A DNA stretch of 64,000 nt from Pyropia yezoensis (GCA_009829735.1 CM020620.1:28614951-28678950), one strand, 5' to 3'. Shown: positions 10,225-21,915, numbered from the stretch's first letter. Numbers and translations are program-made. The notes: generated by a model not told the origin, from the sequence alone.

Positions 10225-10241
10225 TGGTGGACGAGCAGGGG
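10225..10241 (+). other. Primer-binding site of element D
   Basis: TGGTGGACGAGCAGGGG begins a few bases after the end of the partial LTR. It differs at two positions from the TGGTGGAGCAGCAGGGG found in elements B, N and E, so it uses the same tRNA primer or a degraded version of it. Confidence 0.75.
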
Positions 10242-10429
10242 ATGGGAGTGTTTGAGAAGAGACATTTTGGAGCAGCGGTTGGGTTGTTCCTGTTCTGCCC
10301 TCTTTTGTGGTTTGGGAATTATTTGCACCCGTTCACGGGAATCCCATTCCTGCCTCCCCGACCCCTCTCTTGTGGTCTTGCGATCTTTGGACACGCAGGC
10401 AACTGGACTGTGGCTGTCAAGAGACCAGC

Positions 10430-11877
10430 ATGGCTACCCTCCCTGGCACGACGGTGCCCAAAGGGGTTGACCCCGCGTGCCTTGACGCATCACTGGTCAC
10501 CGCCGGGGACGGTGCCCAACCCGGCGTTCTCCCTACGGGCGAAGCAGACCTGGGCGTGACACCCGGTAGCGAACTGAAACCTACAGGCGGCCAAGTGCCT
10601 CCTGCAACCGTTCTTTCGGCTGTTCCTCCTGTGGGAGCCACCCCGGGGTCAACGGCGTTTGAGTCCACTCGCCGCAAACGTCTCCGTCCTGTCCGTTCTA
10701 CTCCTGAACTTCCAGGGATTGCCTCTGGTGTGTTTACTCCTGGACCTGCACATGGCAGCTCGGTGTATTCACCTCTTCCTGTGGGCACTAGCAGTGCCAG
10801 AGGCACCGCTGTGACTGGTTCTACGGATCCCCCTGAGATCTCGACTCCTGGGACCGGTAAAGCTTTTCCTCCCCTTGCGTCCTCCGGGGCGGGGAGCTCC
10901 AAGACCGGTAACCGGAGCAGCCGACGGCGGCGGCGTCGTCGTCGACGCTCGAGCACCAGCGAGACCAGTTCCTCCAGCTCTGAGGATAGATACGACTGGG
11001 ACGCATCCCCTGGTCGCACCCGACGCAGGCTAGTCGAGTTTGACTTCCCTGCCCACCACGTGGGGGATGCCACCCTGAACAAGGTCACGTATTGGGGCAA
11101 CTACCGGCTGGAGAACCAAGACAAAGGTTACACCCGGAAAATGGCCCTAGAAGATGGCATCCCTGAGCCGGCGCATGCAGCCGAGCCTCGGGGGACATCC
11201 TAAGTTTTCCGTAAAGAGGCCGGGGCTTATCTTTGCCTTCCTGCGCCGGTTCGTCAAGGCATGCAACGACAACGATGTGTCTGAGGGACAGGCACTCTAC
11301 CTCCTGGTGAACTTCATGACCGGAGAAGCGGAACAGCGGTTCGCACAGGTTCTACCAGACTCATCCGGACACATTGTCGGGCGTACCGTTGGAAGCTACC
11401 CGGAAGCGGTCAACTGGCTCCTGTCCAACTACGCTAACGCGGACTCCCTGCGCAAGGCAGTGGGCAAGTTGAACCGGGCAACCATGGAACGACGAGAGAC
11501 TCCAGAGGCCTTCGCCCGTCGTGTCCGGGAGATGAGCGAAGCTTGTGGCAACGTTTACCCTGAGGACAGCCTCAAGATGATCTTCTCGGAAGGGCTTCCT
11601 GAATACCTTCAAGTGAACGCTGAGAACTACAACCAGGAACATTAAGAACATACCTTCCAGCAGCTGATGGCCTACACCCAGTACACGTACCAGCAAGCCA
11701 AGGCCCTCCGAGCTCCCATGGTCTCGACTCTCAAGCCGTTGTCGCGAGTTCGTCCCGGACCCGACAAGTATAAGGGAGGTGACAGCCCTGTACCGGTACT
11801 GGCAGTTGGTGAGACCACACCCGTGGTATCAGGAGACAAGTGGGGCAGCTTTGTCTCTGAGGAGCAACCTTCCTTGG
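10430..11877 (+). pseudogene. Gag of element D, 5' part
   Basis: The likely start is ATG 10430 (MATLPGTTVPKG). About 250 residues of Pro/Ser/Thr-rich sequence with an Arg run (RRRRRRRRR near 10925) are followed by a frameshift near 11160-11200. The next frame is the capsid-like region (FAFLRRFVKACNDNDVSEG, then MIFSEGLPEYLQVNAENYN), with a TAA at 11643-11645. The same frame continues (MAYTQYTYQQAKALRAP) to the B insertion point at 11877, and gag resumes after B at 29305 with its zinc knuckle. The capsid layout parallels B gag (FEFLRRFTQACDDNAICEG). The gene is inactive in this copy. Confidence 0.8.
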
Positions 11878-12346
11878 TGTGGCAGTATTGACCCCCAGGT
11901 AGGGGGACAATACGTGCCATGCAAGGGGCGGCAGGCCACCAGCCTGACCCGTTCCTCCCCCTGCATTTGGGTGCATATTCCCTAAGTTTGGGATAGTTAG
12001 CTTAGTAGTAAATCCAACTTGGATTTGAGGGTTTTCTGCATTTATCGTCTTGAATTTTCGTGTGGCCCGGTGGGCAGGTGCTGGGGTGGGAGGTTCTGAG
12101 TGGCGAGATTCTGAGGGGACCCTGGGGGGATAAGGGGAGGGACAACGGGGCTTGGCCCTGCGTCCCCGTCCCGACCAAGAAACTGTTGGACCACACACCA
12201 TCTTCTTGTTTGTCAGTGGGGGGATTGCCCCACAACAGAGATAGAGTGTGTGCGACTTGCGCTTCTTCCGGTTCCCCCGACACGGAAGGCAGCCCTTGTA
12301 CACCGCCCCAACTTGGGTGCTGCGTGTGCGAGAGGTTTTTGCCACA
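11878..12346 (+). repeat. 5' LTR of element B
   Basis: TGTGGCAG...TTGCCACA, 469 bp. It pairs with 28831-29299 and is homologous to the A LTR at 4413-4880. Confidence 0.93.
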
Positions 12347-12348
12347 TT

Positions 12349-12365
12349 TGGTGGAGCAGCAGGGG
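12349..12365 (+). other. Primer-binding site of element B
   Basis: TGGTGGAGCAGCAGGGG starts 2 bases after the 5' LTR. The primer tRNA would end CCCCTGCTGCTCCACCA. A73 and U70 in that end would suit a tRNA-Ala carrying the G3-U70 pair, but this assignment is only inference. Confidence 0.85.
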
Positions 12366-12465
12366 ACGGAGGTAAACTTTACCTCCGGGTGCACCTGGGT
12401 GTAGGGGGCCCTCTGTCTCAGAGGAACGGTGGACTTGGACCGTGTCATACGGATCGTCAGCCAAC

Positions 12466-13870
12466 ATGGCTAGTTCGGACCCCCCGTCGTCCGGGGAGTA
12501 CACGGGTGACGCACGTACCTCAGTGCCTTCGAATACTGGTTAGACACAGGTAGATTTACCTGGGGTCGCAGAGGGACTAGAGGTCCCTCAAGCCAGCAGG
12601 ACTGGAAGTGCAGGCGGGCAACAGGCCACCCCGGCTCAGTCGGGAGTCCATTCGGGTGACACTTCTGATGTGGGTGGGCCGAAGTCTGGCCACCGTGTGG
12701 TACACTCAACGGGAACGTCCCAAGGTGAGAGGACTGTCCCCGCGGGTTCCACTCGGGTTGGAGCCAACTTTGGCTTGAAGCCGTCGCCATCTAGGTTTTC
12801 GGAGGACGGCGGACCTCCGTTAGTCGGCGATGGGCTCGCGCCCATGCCCCCGTTTGAGACCCCTGAGGACCGTGCTTACCCCTCAGGTGGACTCCCGGAG
12901 GCGGACCGAGACTCAACTGGAGTCGACAGTCCACTCCTCGCGGAAACTGTACGTCGGGAGGCGACCAATGTGTTACGGCAGACTTTGCCGGACCTGGTGG
13001 TCACGACGACGAATACAATTCTGAATCAGATTGTGGCGAGTTTGCCAGATGGCCTTAATGTCCAAACCGGATTGGGGCTTTCGAGCCCGCAGGCGCAGAG
13101 GAAATCCCTCCTCACGCCTGTTTCGGGTCGCCCCGAACAGGAGGCGACACCTGTGACTCCCAACGAGGGAGCCACACCATTTCCGGTGGGGCGTACGCCC
13201 TTCATGCGGGAGTATCCCCCGGAAACGCCGGCGGCTACACCAAGCTCGCCGCGGCAGACAGCAGGCACTGCGGGTCAACTTACCCAATTGCCTCAGCGGC
13301 TTTTTCCTCAACGTGAGGTGCCGCCCAAGATCCAGGTAGCCAACCCGGTCTACCAGAGGATCTTTGATTGTGAGACCTACGCCCTCCACAACAAGTTGGT
13401 GGCGTATGGTCCTGTCCAGGCCCGAGCCATGGTCCGTGCCGAGAAGAATGCACTTCGCTCTTTTGGGCACAAAGCAGAGTGGGATGGAACTCCCCCCCTC
13501 CGTGTCTTTGAGTTCCTACGTCGTTTCACCCAAGCCTGTGACGACAATGCCATATGTGAAGGCATGGATTTCTATATGCTACAGGAGTTTACGAAGGGCG
13601 ACCTGCGGACAGAACTTCTGTCGGTCATGCCCAGTTCCTCAAGTGGAGGTGCTGGTGAGGTGACGTCCTATTTGGAGCTCGTCAACTGGTTGTTGAGAGC
13701 CATGGTGGATGAAGCAGCGTTGGCTTCTCAAGTTGACGAGCTTAACCAAGCTCACCAGGAAGAGGCTGAGGACGAGTTGTCCTTTGCGGAGCAAGTTCGT
13801 AAGCTCAACAATCTTTGTGGGTTTCTTCATCCTCAAGCTGTGGTAAGAAGTCGGTTTGTGGACGGACTCC
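12466..13870 (+). pseudogene. Gag of element B, 5' part (split by element N)
   Basis: The likely start is ATG 12466 (MASSDPPSSGEYTG). An in-frame TAG at 12541-12543 breaks it early. The frame is then open through a Pro/Ser/Thr-rich leader into the capsid-like region (AEWDGTPPLRVFEFLRRF, LELVNWLLRAMVDEAAL, SFAEQVRKLNNLCGF). At 13870, inside the capsid C-terminus (RSRFVDGL), element N is inserted. After removing N and one copy of its ACTCC duplication, the frame continues at 21916. Confidence 0.82.
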
Positions 13871-14515
13871 TGTCGCGTTATGACCACCGCGTGCCCACAG
13901 AGAACCCAATCCACCCCAGAGGGACCACGGGTCACCACTAGAAGGAACGGGCCAGGGAACCCCACGCGCGCTTGCCCACCTCAAGGTCCGAGGTAAAGGT
14001 AAAAGGCTTTTGCCCAAGGGGAAGGAGAAACGCAAAGCAACGTTGTTTTACAAGAGGGACCTCGTTGGGACCCCGGGCCAAGCCCCCAAGAACCCTCCAA
14101 AGAGCTCCTCAGGTGAACCTCCCAGGCGCCCTCCCCAGCGGGCCAAGTGCCAGCATGCACCCGGCCTACACCGGAGCGCACCGGGGCACCCGCGCCAACA
14201 ATAATCTCTCGAAAGAAAAGCACGTGAAAACCCCCCACACACTGATGCAATCCGCCCGAAAAACCCAATGGGAGAAAAAGGGCGAAAAGCACGAAAATAC
14301 GCAAGGAAAATCGAGAAGAGACAAATGCATAGAGAAACAATCAAATCCCAGGCCACCAAGTACAGGGGGGTACAACCGCCTCCCTTGGTCAGTCCACAAC
14401 GGGCGGCCAGCAAGGCCCGCCATCCCGCGACGGCCGACCAAGGATCCGCTGACGCCCCAACGTAGGCCAGCACTCCGCTGTCCCCGGAGGAGGAACGAGG
14501 GCCACAAACGCCACA
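13871..14515 (-). repeat. 3' LTR of element N
   Basis: A 645-bp repeat with TGTCGCG and CGCCACA at its + strand ends, paired with 21266-21910. The open frames inside it are duplicated exactly in the other LTR and carry no recognisable protein features. Confidence 0.93.
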
Positions 14516-14838
14516 TGGTGCCTCCGCCAAGGCCGAGCGTCCCCGCCGGCCGCATACACAGGTCAGGTTCGGGGGCCTCGAGAGACAGTGAGGAGAGGGT
14601 GGCCGTTCACGCCCAACCATGACGTCGACCGGGCGGACCGTTGCGTGTCGCTCGGCCCACGTAGTAGCAGCACCACAAGATGGAGGCCCTGACGTGTTGG
14701 TGGGCCGTCCGCTAGCAACAGGGGGTGCATGCGGGGTACGCTCGGGCCACACTAAGTGTGCCGGAGGGGAGCGAAGGCCACAGGGAGCGAAGGTGAGGGA
14801 CCAGGTATCAGGGATAAGAAGGCCGTCGGTCGGGGAGT

Positions 14839-15492
14839 GTGGGTTTGCCGGTCCTTGTCGTCGGCCAACCACCACCTCCAGGGGGAAGCTCCCCCTTCAC
14901 CTCTCCTGTCCCCTTGTCGGCCATCTCGTCAGCGCCCCTCTTCCCCTGTCACCTTATTGTCGGCTACCTCCCCGTCGGGTGCTTGGCCGACAACGTCCAC
15001 CTTTTTGTTGTGGGCCTCGACGTCGGCATGGAGGGCCCGGTGGCGGCGGAGGGGCAGGAGGCGGTCCCGTGCGAGTCGGCGGTGGGTGCCCTACCGGCCG
15101 ACGAGCACGGAATGGCGGGATGGGCCCAAGCGTGGGAGCGGGAGCGCGGCCGCGGGTGGACTGCCTCGACGTTGGCCCACCGCACCATGTCGGCCATGGA
15201 CGGTGGCAGTCGCGGGAACTCTTTCCGCAAGCAGATGGTGGCCATGAAGGACGCCTACGTCCCGGGGGCCGACGATCGCAGCGAGGCCATCACGGTTGTG
15301 CGTCATGAAGCGGAGCTGGGCTACACCAAGGCGGCCAGGTCGATGTTGGCGACGGTCGTGATGGCCCAGATGCCCCCCTCCCCGTTGGCCGAGTACGTGG
15401 TGATGGCCACCCCCTTCATCGGTCGCCCCGGGTTTCGGCCTCCATGGATGAGGACTCAGCTCCCTTCCCGCTGCGGTACAGTAGGGACGTGA
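14839..15492 (+). CDS. Possible antisense ORF of element N
   Basis: This + strand frame of 218 codons lies opposite to N's pol, between the pol end and the 3' LTR, the position of the antisense ORFs in A, B, D and E. Its best-looking part is the C-terminal half (MSAMDGGSRGNSFRKQM, then SEAITVVRHEAELGYTKAAR and MLATVVMAQM). I cannot align it convincingly with the other antisense proteins, and overlapping frames at 14619-15308 complicate the choice. From 15493 to about 16110 no gene is visible on either strand. Treat it as a likely remnant; function is unknown. Confidence 0.42.
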   Translation: MGLPVLVVGQPPPPGGSSPFTSPVPLSAISSAPLFPCHLIVGYLPVGCLADNVHLFVVGLDVGMEGPVAAEGQEAVPCESAVGALPADEHGMAGWAQAWERERGRGWTASTLAHRTMSAMDGGSRGNSFRKQMVAMKDAYVPGADDRSEAITVVRHEAELGYTKAARSMLATVVMAQMPPSPLAEYVVMATPFIGRPGFRPPWMRTQLPSRCGTVGT

Positions 15493-16109
15493 TGGAGGCC
15501 CGAGAAATGGTTGGGGACCAGGGGGGGGGGATGATGGTCAACCCGCCCGCTAATCCCGCTGCTGCCGTTCCACCTCTCCCGCCGCCAGCCGTCGAGGGAA
15601 GTGATGGGGGGAAGTAGGTGAGCATGATTTGGTGTAAGCACCCGACATGACATGGGTGTTGCAAGCCCATATAAACTCAAATCTTGATCCGACGATCTTG
15701 CAGCGCCTTCAATCCGGTCTTACCGCGCGGGAAGAAGACAAAACTAGGTCGATTCCGACCACGGGGAAGAGGATGGGCGTGAGAACGGCCACGTGTCAGC
15801 TGCCACGTGTCAAGTGGTAGGCTCCCTTTCCGCACCCCGTTTGAAATTTCATCGTCTTGCCTCGTGTCACGGTCAATATCCCCATGGATAACGTGTACAA
15901 CATGGGCGACTCGAACCCCTGACCACCGTGTTGGGCCGCAATGTTGGCTTCGTAGAGGATGACCCGGCCGAGAGTGGAGGAGACACGTCAGGCCAACAAG
16001 GGGTGCTGGTCCAGCGTGAGCGCCTCCACCAGGCCCACGTAGTCATCCACCTCGGGCTCCTCCTCCAGCTCCACGTCTGGATCACAAAGGTCTTGGAGGG
16101 GACCCCACA

Positions 16110-19100
16110 GCGCCCTAATTTCGGCCGACGTTGGGGGCACAGAAACGCCCACTCAGCGACAGTACTCGGCCACTTCGCGCTCGTCCTGACTGTCCTGCGG
16201 CTCCCAAGTGTCCTCCTCGGCTGCGTAGCCCCACCAACGTACGAGTAGGCACAATTTGCCCTCCACGTCGTACGTGTGGTCCACGAAGCGCTCCCATGTA
16301 AATTGTTGGCCTGTTCCCCATGGTCCCACGGCACCGCCACGCCTTGCGGCCCACGTAGGATGGTCGAAGAGTCTGCTTGGTCTGTGGGGGTAGGGGCGCG
16401 GGCCACGTTGTCCCCACTAACCCGCTCCGGATGGCCATCCATCATGACCGTGAAGGTGTGGTCGTCGCGTCCCACAATCTGGTAGGGCCCCAGGACCGTC
16501 TCTTCCAGCTTCTTGGGGTTCTGGATGTTGTCATCAATGTAGGCCAAATCCCCTACCCGGAGGGTCTTGTTCACCGGTCTGACCCGTTTGTCGTAGGCCC
16601 GCTTGTACCTTCGTTGGGCGGATGCCAAAGCCTTGCGTTCCCAATGGACCAGATTACGTAGGCGGGCCCGATGATACTCGCGGGCCGCTGTACCACAAAC
16701 TCGAGGGGGGCCACACCCGTACTCTGCTGCGGCCGTGAGTCGTAGGCCAACGTAAAGACAGAGACAAAGTCGTCCCACGACTCTTGATGTTCCGATACGT
16801 AGGCCTTCAACTGCGCCACGATCGTCCGGTTGTAGCGTTCCACCTGGCCCTGCGTCTGCGGATGGTAGGTCGTCGAGGTGAGGTGGTGGATGCCCAGCAT
16901 CCCGCAAAACCCGCGGAAGTAGGCGGAGGGTAGCTGCGGCCCATTGTCCGTCAAGAGAGTGTCCGGTGAGCCGTAAGAGGCCACCCACGTGTCACAAAAC
17001 GCCGAGGCCACCGTTTCCGCGTCCTCCCTCGGGATAGGGACCACGCAGGTCAGCTTGGAAAAGCGGTCAACGATGACCAACAGGAATCAATTGCCGCTGG
17101 CCGACACGGGGAAGGGGCCGAGCAAGTCCAAGCATACGTCCGTGAAGGGCTTCGACGCAGGAAATAGGCGGAGGGGCGCGGTCCGTCTTCGGCCCCTCAC
17201 CTTGTCCTTGGCACAGGCGTTGCAATTGGTCACAAAGCTGTAGACATCGGCCACCATAGACTCCCAATAGTAGGCCAGCCGCATGGAAGTGTACATCTTA
17301 TTCACCCCCGGGTGGCCAGCGTGGGCCGGGTTGTGCTCCAACGTCAGGACCTCTTGGCGTAGGCCCTCGGGCACGTACACTTGGACGGCCTTTTCAAGGG
17401 GGCTCAGCCGCACGAGTAGGCCGTCGGGAGTCTCCCCAAACATTGAGTGAGTATTGTTGTCCATCTCGGCCCGGACTTCGACGCAGCGTGCGTCCGTAGA
17501 TTGGGCCCTAATCAGACCTTCCACAGTGAGGGGGGGGAAGCCCTTGTTAGTCTGAGGATCGGGGGCCACCCAGCCATGAGCATATTTGGCCAACGTGAGT
17601 AGACAGGGGATTTCCTCTGGGATGGGCTTCGTGTTGACCCCCGTCGTCTTCAGCATGAACATGGTGTCAGCTGCATGATGGGCCGTGCCGGTCCGCGTCT
17701 CCGCGATGTAGTCAAACTCGGCCAATCCCTTTCGTTTCTCGCTGGTTATTTCCTTCTTGGGCGCCCGCGTGAGGGGGTAGGTAGTAGTAGGCCAGAATGC
17801 ACGGACACCTTGAGGATTGGGCTGGCTCCCGATCCTCCCCCCCCCCCCTTGCCAGCGCCTCGTCCAGGCCCCGAAATGTTCCAATATTTCGGGCCAGCTG
17901 TCACGAGACAGCCCCGCCCCCGGCGCTGCGCGTCGGCGGCAAGGGGGGACGACGGCGGGGTCAAGAGCAGGCGTTGCCGCGCCGCTCCCACCCCGCCCAC
18001 TCGCTCGGCACGTCCGCTGTTTTTCGCTCCCACCCGCCACCCTGTGTATAGAGCGCTCCCGGAGCACATCCATCGGTTTTCGGACGGCTTATCTGTCTGA
18101 GAATCGTTGTTTATGACTTCTCTTTAAATGTTTTCAAGTGGCTCTACGAATAAATTTCGATTGTCTTCTTGGCTTGCGGTTTTCCTCTCTCTGTAACCGT
18201 AGCCGCCACTGGGCCAACCGGCCATGTGCTCCGTCCATGTGAAGCATCCACTTGAGGGCTGTATGGTCCGTCCTCACGATGAAACGTGTGCCCAAGAGGT
18301 AGGGCCGCAGGAGGAAGAGGGCCCACGTTACGGCCAGACATTCGCGCTCGGTGGTACTGTAGTTCCTCTCGGCCTGCGACAGGGGCCGCCTCCAGTACCC
18401 ATCAGGTTTGAAGCCACCCTCTGGCTGCTCTTGGAGTAGGACACAGCCAACTTGGGTAGCACTGGCGTCCGTGTCGACCGTGTACTGCCTCTTTCTTCGC
18501 GGGAGGGCCAAAATGGGTGTGTGGGTCAGCCTCCATTTAAGATCCTCGAAGGCCCTCAGCTGCTCCTTCGTAAACTCGGGCAGCGGGTCGGAGATCTTCG
18601 TACTGGTGAGGGCCGTCAAAGGCCGAGCCACCTCCGCGTAGTCCTTCACAAACCTCCTATAGACATTACACATGCCTAGGAAGCTGCGCAGACCCTTCTC
18701 GGTCTTGGGCGGCTCCGCGTGCCTAAGGCCCACAAGATTCTTCTCGTTCACTCGGACCTGGCCCTTGCCGACAACATGGCCTATGTACTCGACCTACTTT
18801 TGAAAGAGGAAGCACTTGCTGGCCTTTAGGGATTCGCCGGCCTTGGCTAACAGGGAAAAGACCTCTTCGAGGTGGCCCAGGTGCTCTTGGGCCGTCCGGG
18901 AAAAAAAAATAACATCGTCCAGGTAAACCAGCACCGTCTTCCACTTGAGGCCCGCTAGTAGCATGTCGATGGCCCTTTGGAAGGTAGCAGGTGCGTTGGT
19001 CAGGCCAAATGGAAGCCGTACGTATTTGTAGGTTCCCCCATGGCAGGTGAACGTCGTCTTGTCTTGGTCCTCGACGGCCACAGGGATCTGCCAGTAGCCC

Positions 19101-20260
19101 ATATTGCAGTCCAACATTGAAAAGACGGTGGCCTGCCCCAGGAAGTCAATGCAGTCGTCCATCCGTGGGAGGGGGTAGGTATCTTTGACCGTCATATCGT
19201 TGAGCCGTCTGTAGTCCACGCAAAACCTCGGAGTGCCGTCGGATTTTGGCACGATGACCACCGGGAAGGACCACTCGGCCGGCGAGGGCTCTATAACCTC
19301 CAACTTGAGCTGCTTGGCGACCTGCTCCACTATCAACTGGCGGTGGTAAAGACCCGTCCGGTAGAGCTGCGACCTTACCGGCTGGGCCCCCGGCGTCAAC
19401 GTTATACGATGGGGCGTGATGTCCATACGGCCTCGCTGGCCATCCCATAATCCCCCGTAGCGGGCCACCAAATCTCGTACGGACTCGTGCAATTCGGGTG
19501 GGATCAACTCGTAGGCAATCCGCGGCATCTTAGGGCCGTCTTGATTTCGAGCCTCCGCTTCACTGTTCGTATGAGAAGCGTCGTTGGCCTGCCCTGAGTC
19601 CAGTTTGGGCCCTTGCGCTTCACCGGCTTCGACTCTTGGACCTTCAGCCAGCGTCCTGATTGGGGCGGCCCCATCGCCAGGGGGTGAGCACGGCCCTTCG
19701 TAGGTCTTGTAGACAGGCTCATCGTAGGGCTCAACTAGGCCAACCGCATAACCCTTGGGGAGATTAACAGGCCGGCTGGTGATGTTGGTGAGGAAGAACT
19801 TAAAGTCCCGCCGGGTCTTGACGTTGGCCAGCACGTTGTGCCACAAGACGCACCTCGGCCATCTTAACAGGTCTCTCCAACAGCAGGCACCGCCCCGTAG
19901 TCCCGGATCGACCGTAAACGGCCTGAATCGAGTAGGGCTCAATCGTGACGGACTTGGAGAGGCACAGGGCCGCCGGGTCGATCCGCGCAGAGTTGCCATG
20001 CTTGTTGGGGGCCGGTAGTACATGCAATCATCGTAGGCGTGCAGGTTCAATCCCTTGAACGAGGAGTAGGTGAAGGCCCACTCCCCGCTACGCTTCCCCC
20101 GAAGGCGGAGGGGGTCCAGCCGACATGGCCCGTAGAGACATGGCCGACCGACGGACATCCTCCTCTTCTTCCGACTGTTCAGTCCCATCGCAGAGGGCCT
20201 GTACCACCGCAATTCCAGTCCGACGGTTGATGTCCCGCTGCTCACGGTACTTGGCCTCAT
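16110..20260 (-). pseudogene. Pol of element N (RT, RNase H, integrase, chromodomain; broken)
   Basis: Reading down the minus strand, RT contains VVIVPKSDGTPRFCVDYRRL (about 19250), GYWQIPVAVEDQDK (about 19090) and VYLDDVIFFSRT (about 18920). An in-frame TAG lies at about 18796, after LFQK and before VEYIGHVVG. RNase H follows (VDTDASATQVGCVLLQEQ, ERNYSTTERECLAVTWALF) and stops at an insertion spanning 18194-17726. Beyond it the tether (AEFDYIAETRTGTAHHAADT) and integrase resume (HNPAHAGH...CNAC, LDLLGPFPV, LTDNGPQL, GQVERYNRT), with a TGA near 17089. A frame change near 16300 places the chromodomain (LLVRWWGYAAEEDTWEPQ) in another frame. No functional polyprotein can be made from this copy. 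Confidence 0.85.
17726..18194. repeat. 469-bp insertion inside N pol
   Basis: This segment interrupts the RNase H to integrase tether of N. The expected reading frame reconnects between about 18195 and 17725 once it is removed. No GT/AG boundaries in the right phase were found, so it is not a clean intron. Possible 2-base TT duplications flank it. It holds a C13 run (about 17838-17850) and the small inverted repeat CCCGAAAT...ATTTCGGG (about 17872-17896). No gene or clear terminal inverted repeat is seen. Confidence 0.65.
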
Positions 20261-21240
20261 CGTTGATCTTCTTGTGGCCCCGTGTAGACTGCAGGAGCGC
20301 CTCGCGGGCCCTGATCATATTCTCCCGCTGGGCCTCCGATAGCTTGGGCCATTGGTGGGCCATATGGCCTGCCTCCCAGCATACGTAGCAGCGCAGCGGT
20401 CCACGTCCCGCTTGTGTCCGGCTGGCCAGATAGCGACGAGTGGCGGGCTCGTAGGCCCATGGCGAGGGGGTAGCCTTGTCAACGGCCTGATGGTTGGCCG
20501 TCATGTCTGTTGCCTCCGTGGCCTTCACCTCACCGATTGCCATCGCAGGAAGCCGCGGCCGTGGCGTAGGGGGACGTGGGATAAATGAGGCCCTTCGACC
20601 CCCGTCCTCCCCCTTGGAGCCCCCCTTGGCCAACTCGATGACATCCTTGGCCGCCTTGAACTTGCCGGCCGTGTAGGTAACCAACTATTGGTACGTACAG
20701 ACAGGGTCGTTGTAGACGAAGGCGTCCGTACGCAGGAATTCTGGTAGGCCTTGAATGAGTTGTTGTTTCATAGTCCCTTCAGAATGGAACCCGGTTGGCC
20801 CGCTTGATCCTCAACGACCGTCGGAGTGCTGGCCGTCTGGCTGGCCGTCACAGCCCGGGACACCTCGGCCAAGGTGTCCGTTCGAAAGTCGTTTAGGACA
20901 GACCGTAAATCAGTTGGCCCCAGGGTTGGTAGGCCACGGCCAGGCCCACCAAAAGGGCGGAGTAAGAGAACGGGGCGGGGGTAGTCTCGAGGGCCCACCG
21001 CGACCACGGCCACGGCCAGCCCCTGAGCCTTCACCTCCGCCCGCCGGCGTAATTTGGGACACGTCCGAAGGCGCACCGCGGCCCCGGCCCCAACCGTCAG
21101 GGGGTAGGTCCGCCATGTTGGCCGTCGACACTCGACTACCAGGCCGTCAGGCCCCGCTAGGAAGAAACAGGAACCACGAGAGCACGGCGATCCGCTACCA
21201 AAGAGGGAGAGAGACGTCCTGATACAGGAGAAAGTTTGCC
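20088..21240 (-). pseudogene. Gag of element N, internally deleted
   Basis: After the primer site the minus strand reads a Pro/Arg-rich leader (ending QPGSILKGL). It then jumps directly to what looks like the very end of a capsid (QGLPEFLRTDAFVYNDP, about 20745), equivalent to EGLPEYLQVNAENYN in D. The main capsid body seen in B and D is missing. The tail (20684-20088) carries a zinc knuckle CYVCWEAGHMAHQWP in which the last ligand Cys is Trp. It ends at 20088 with PPPPSGEA. The pol frame is +1 relative to this tail. Confidence 0.65.
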
Positions 21241-21244
21241 CCAT

Positions 21245-21261
21245 CCCCTGCTGCTCCACCA
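21245..21261 (-). other. Primer-binding site of element N
   Basis: On the minus strand TGGTGGAGCAGCAGGGG lies 4 bases inside the 5' LTR end, identical to the sites of B and E. Confidence 0.88.
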
Positions 21262-21265
21262 TTAA

Positions 21266-21910
21266 TGTCGCGTTATGACCACCGCGTGCCCACAGAGAAC
21301 CCAATCCACCCCAGAGGGACCACGGGTCACCACTAGAAGGAACGGGCCAGGGAACCCCACGCGCGCTTGCCCACCTCAAGGTCCGAGGTAAAGGTAAAAG
21401 GCTTTTGCCCAAGGGGAAGGAGAAACGCAAAGCAACGTTGTTTTACAAGAGGGACCTCGTTGGGACCCCGGGCCAAGCCCCCAAGAACCCTCCAAAGAGC
21501 TCCTCAGGTGAACCTCCCAGGCGCCCTCCCCAGCGGGCCAAGTGCCAGCATGCACCCGGCCTACACCGGAGCGCACCGGGGCACCCGCGCCAACAATAAT
21601 CTCTCGAAAGAAAAGCACGTGAAAACCCCCCACACACTGATGCAATCCGCCCGAAAAACCCAATGGGAGAAAAAGGGCGAAAAGCACGAAAATACGCAAG
21701 GAAAATCGAGAAGAGACAAATGCATAGAGAAACAATCAAATCCCAGGCCACCAAGTACAGGGGGGTACAACCGCCTCCCTTGGTCAGTCCACAACGGGCG
21801 GCCAGCAAGGCCCGCCATCCCGCGACGGCCGACCAAGGATCCGCTGACGCCCCAACGTAGGCCAGCACTCCGCTGTCCCCGGAGGAGGAACGTGGGCCAC
21901 AAGCGCCACA
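21266..21910 (-). repeat. 5' LTR of element N
   Basis: The 645-bp partner of 13871-14515, nearly identical to it. It is followed by ACTCC, the target duplication. Confidence 0.93.
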
Positions 21911-21915
21911 ACTCC

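Larger units (their letters stand above)
13871..21910 (-). mobile_element. Ty3/gypsy chromodomain element N (young, defective)
   Basis: LTRs at 13871-14515 and 21266-21910 (645 bp each) differ at only two positions by eye (aacgAggg/aacgTggg and acaAacg/acaGcg, near their right ends). The target duplication ACTCC (13866-13870 and 21911-21915) is perfect. The element reads on the minus strand: 5' LTR at the right, primer-binding site 21261-21245, a deleted gag, pol from about 20260 to 16110, then a + strand ORF (14839-15492) before the 3' LTR. Pol has in-frame stops and a 469-bp insertion, so it probably moved with proteins supplied in trans. Confidence 0.92.

Noticed and set aside
13972..14622. 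Lys/Arg-rich frame over the left N LTR, repeated at 21367-22095
   Set aside because: It lies inside the LTR, is duplicated with it, and its two ends diverge exactly at the LTR border.
17726..18194. Intron in N pol
   Set aside because: No GT/AG pair restores the reading frame, and no other gene in the window needs an intron.
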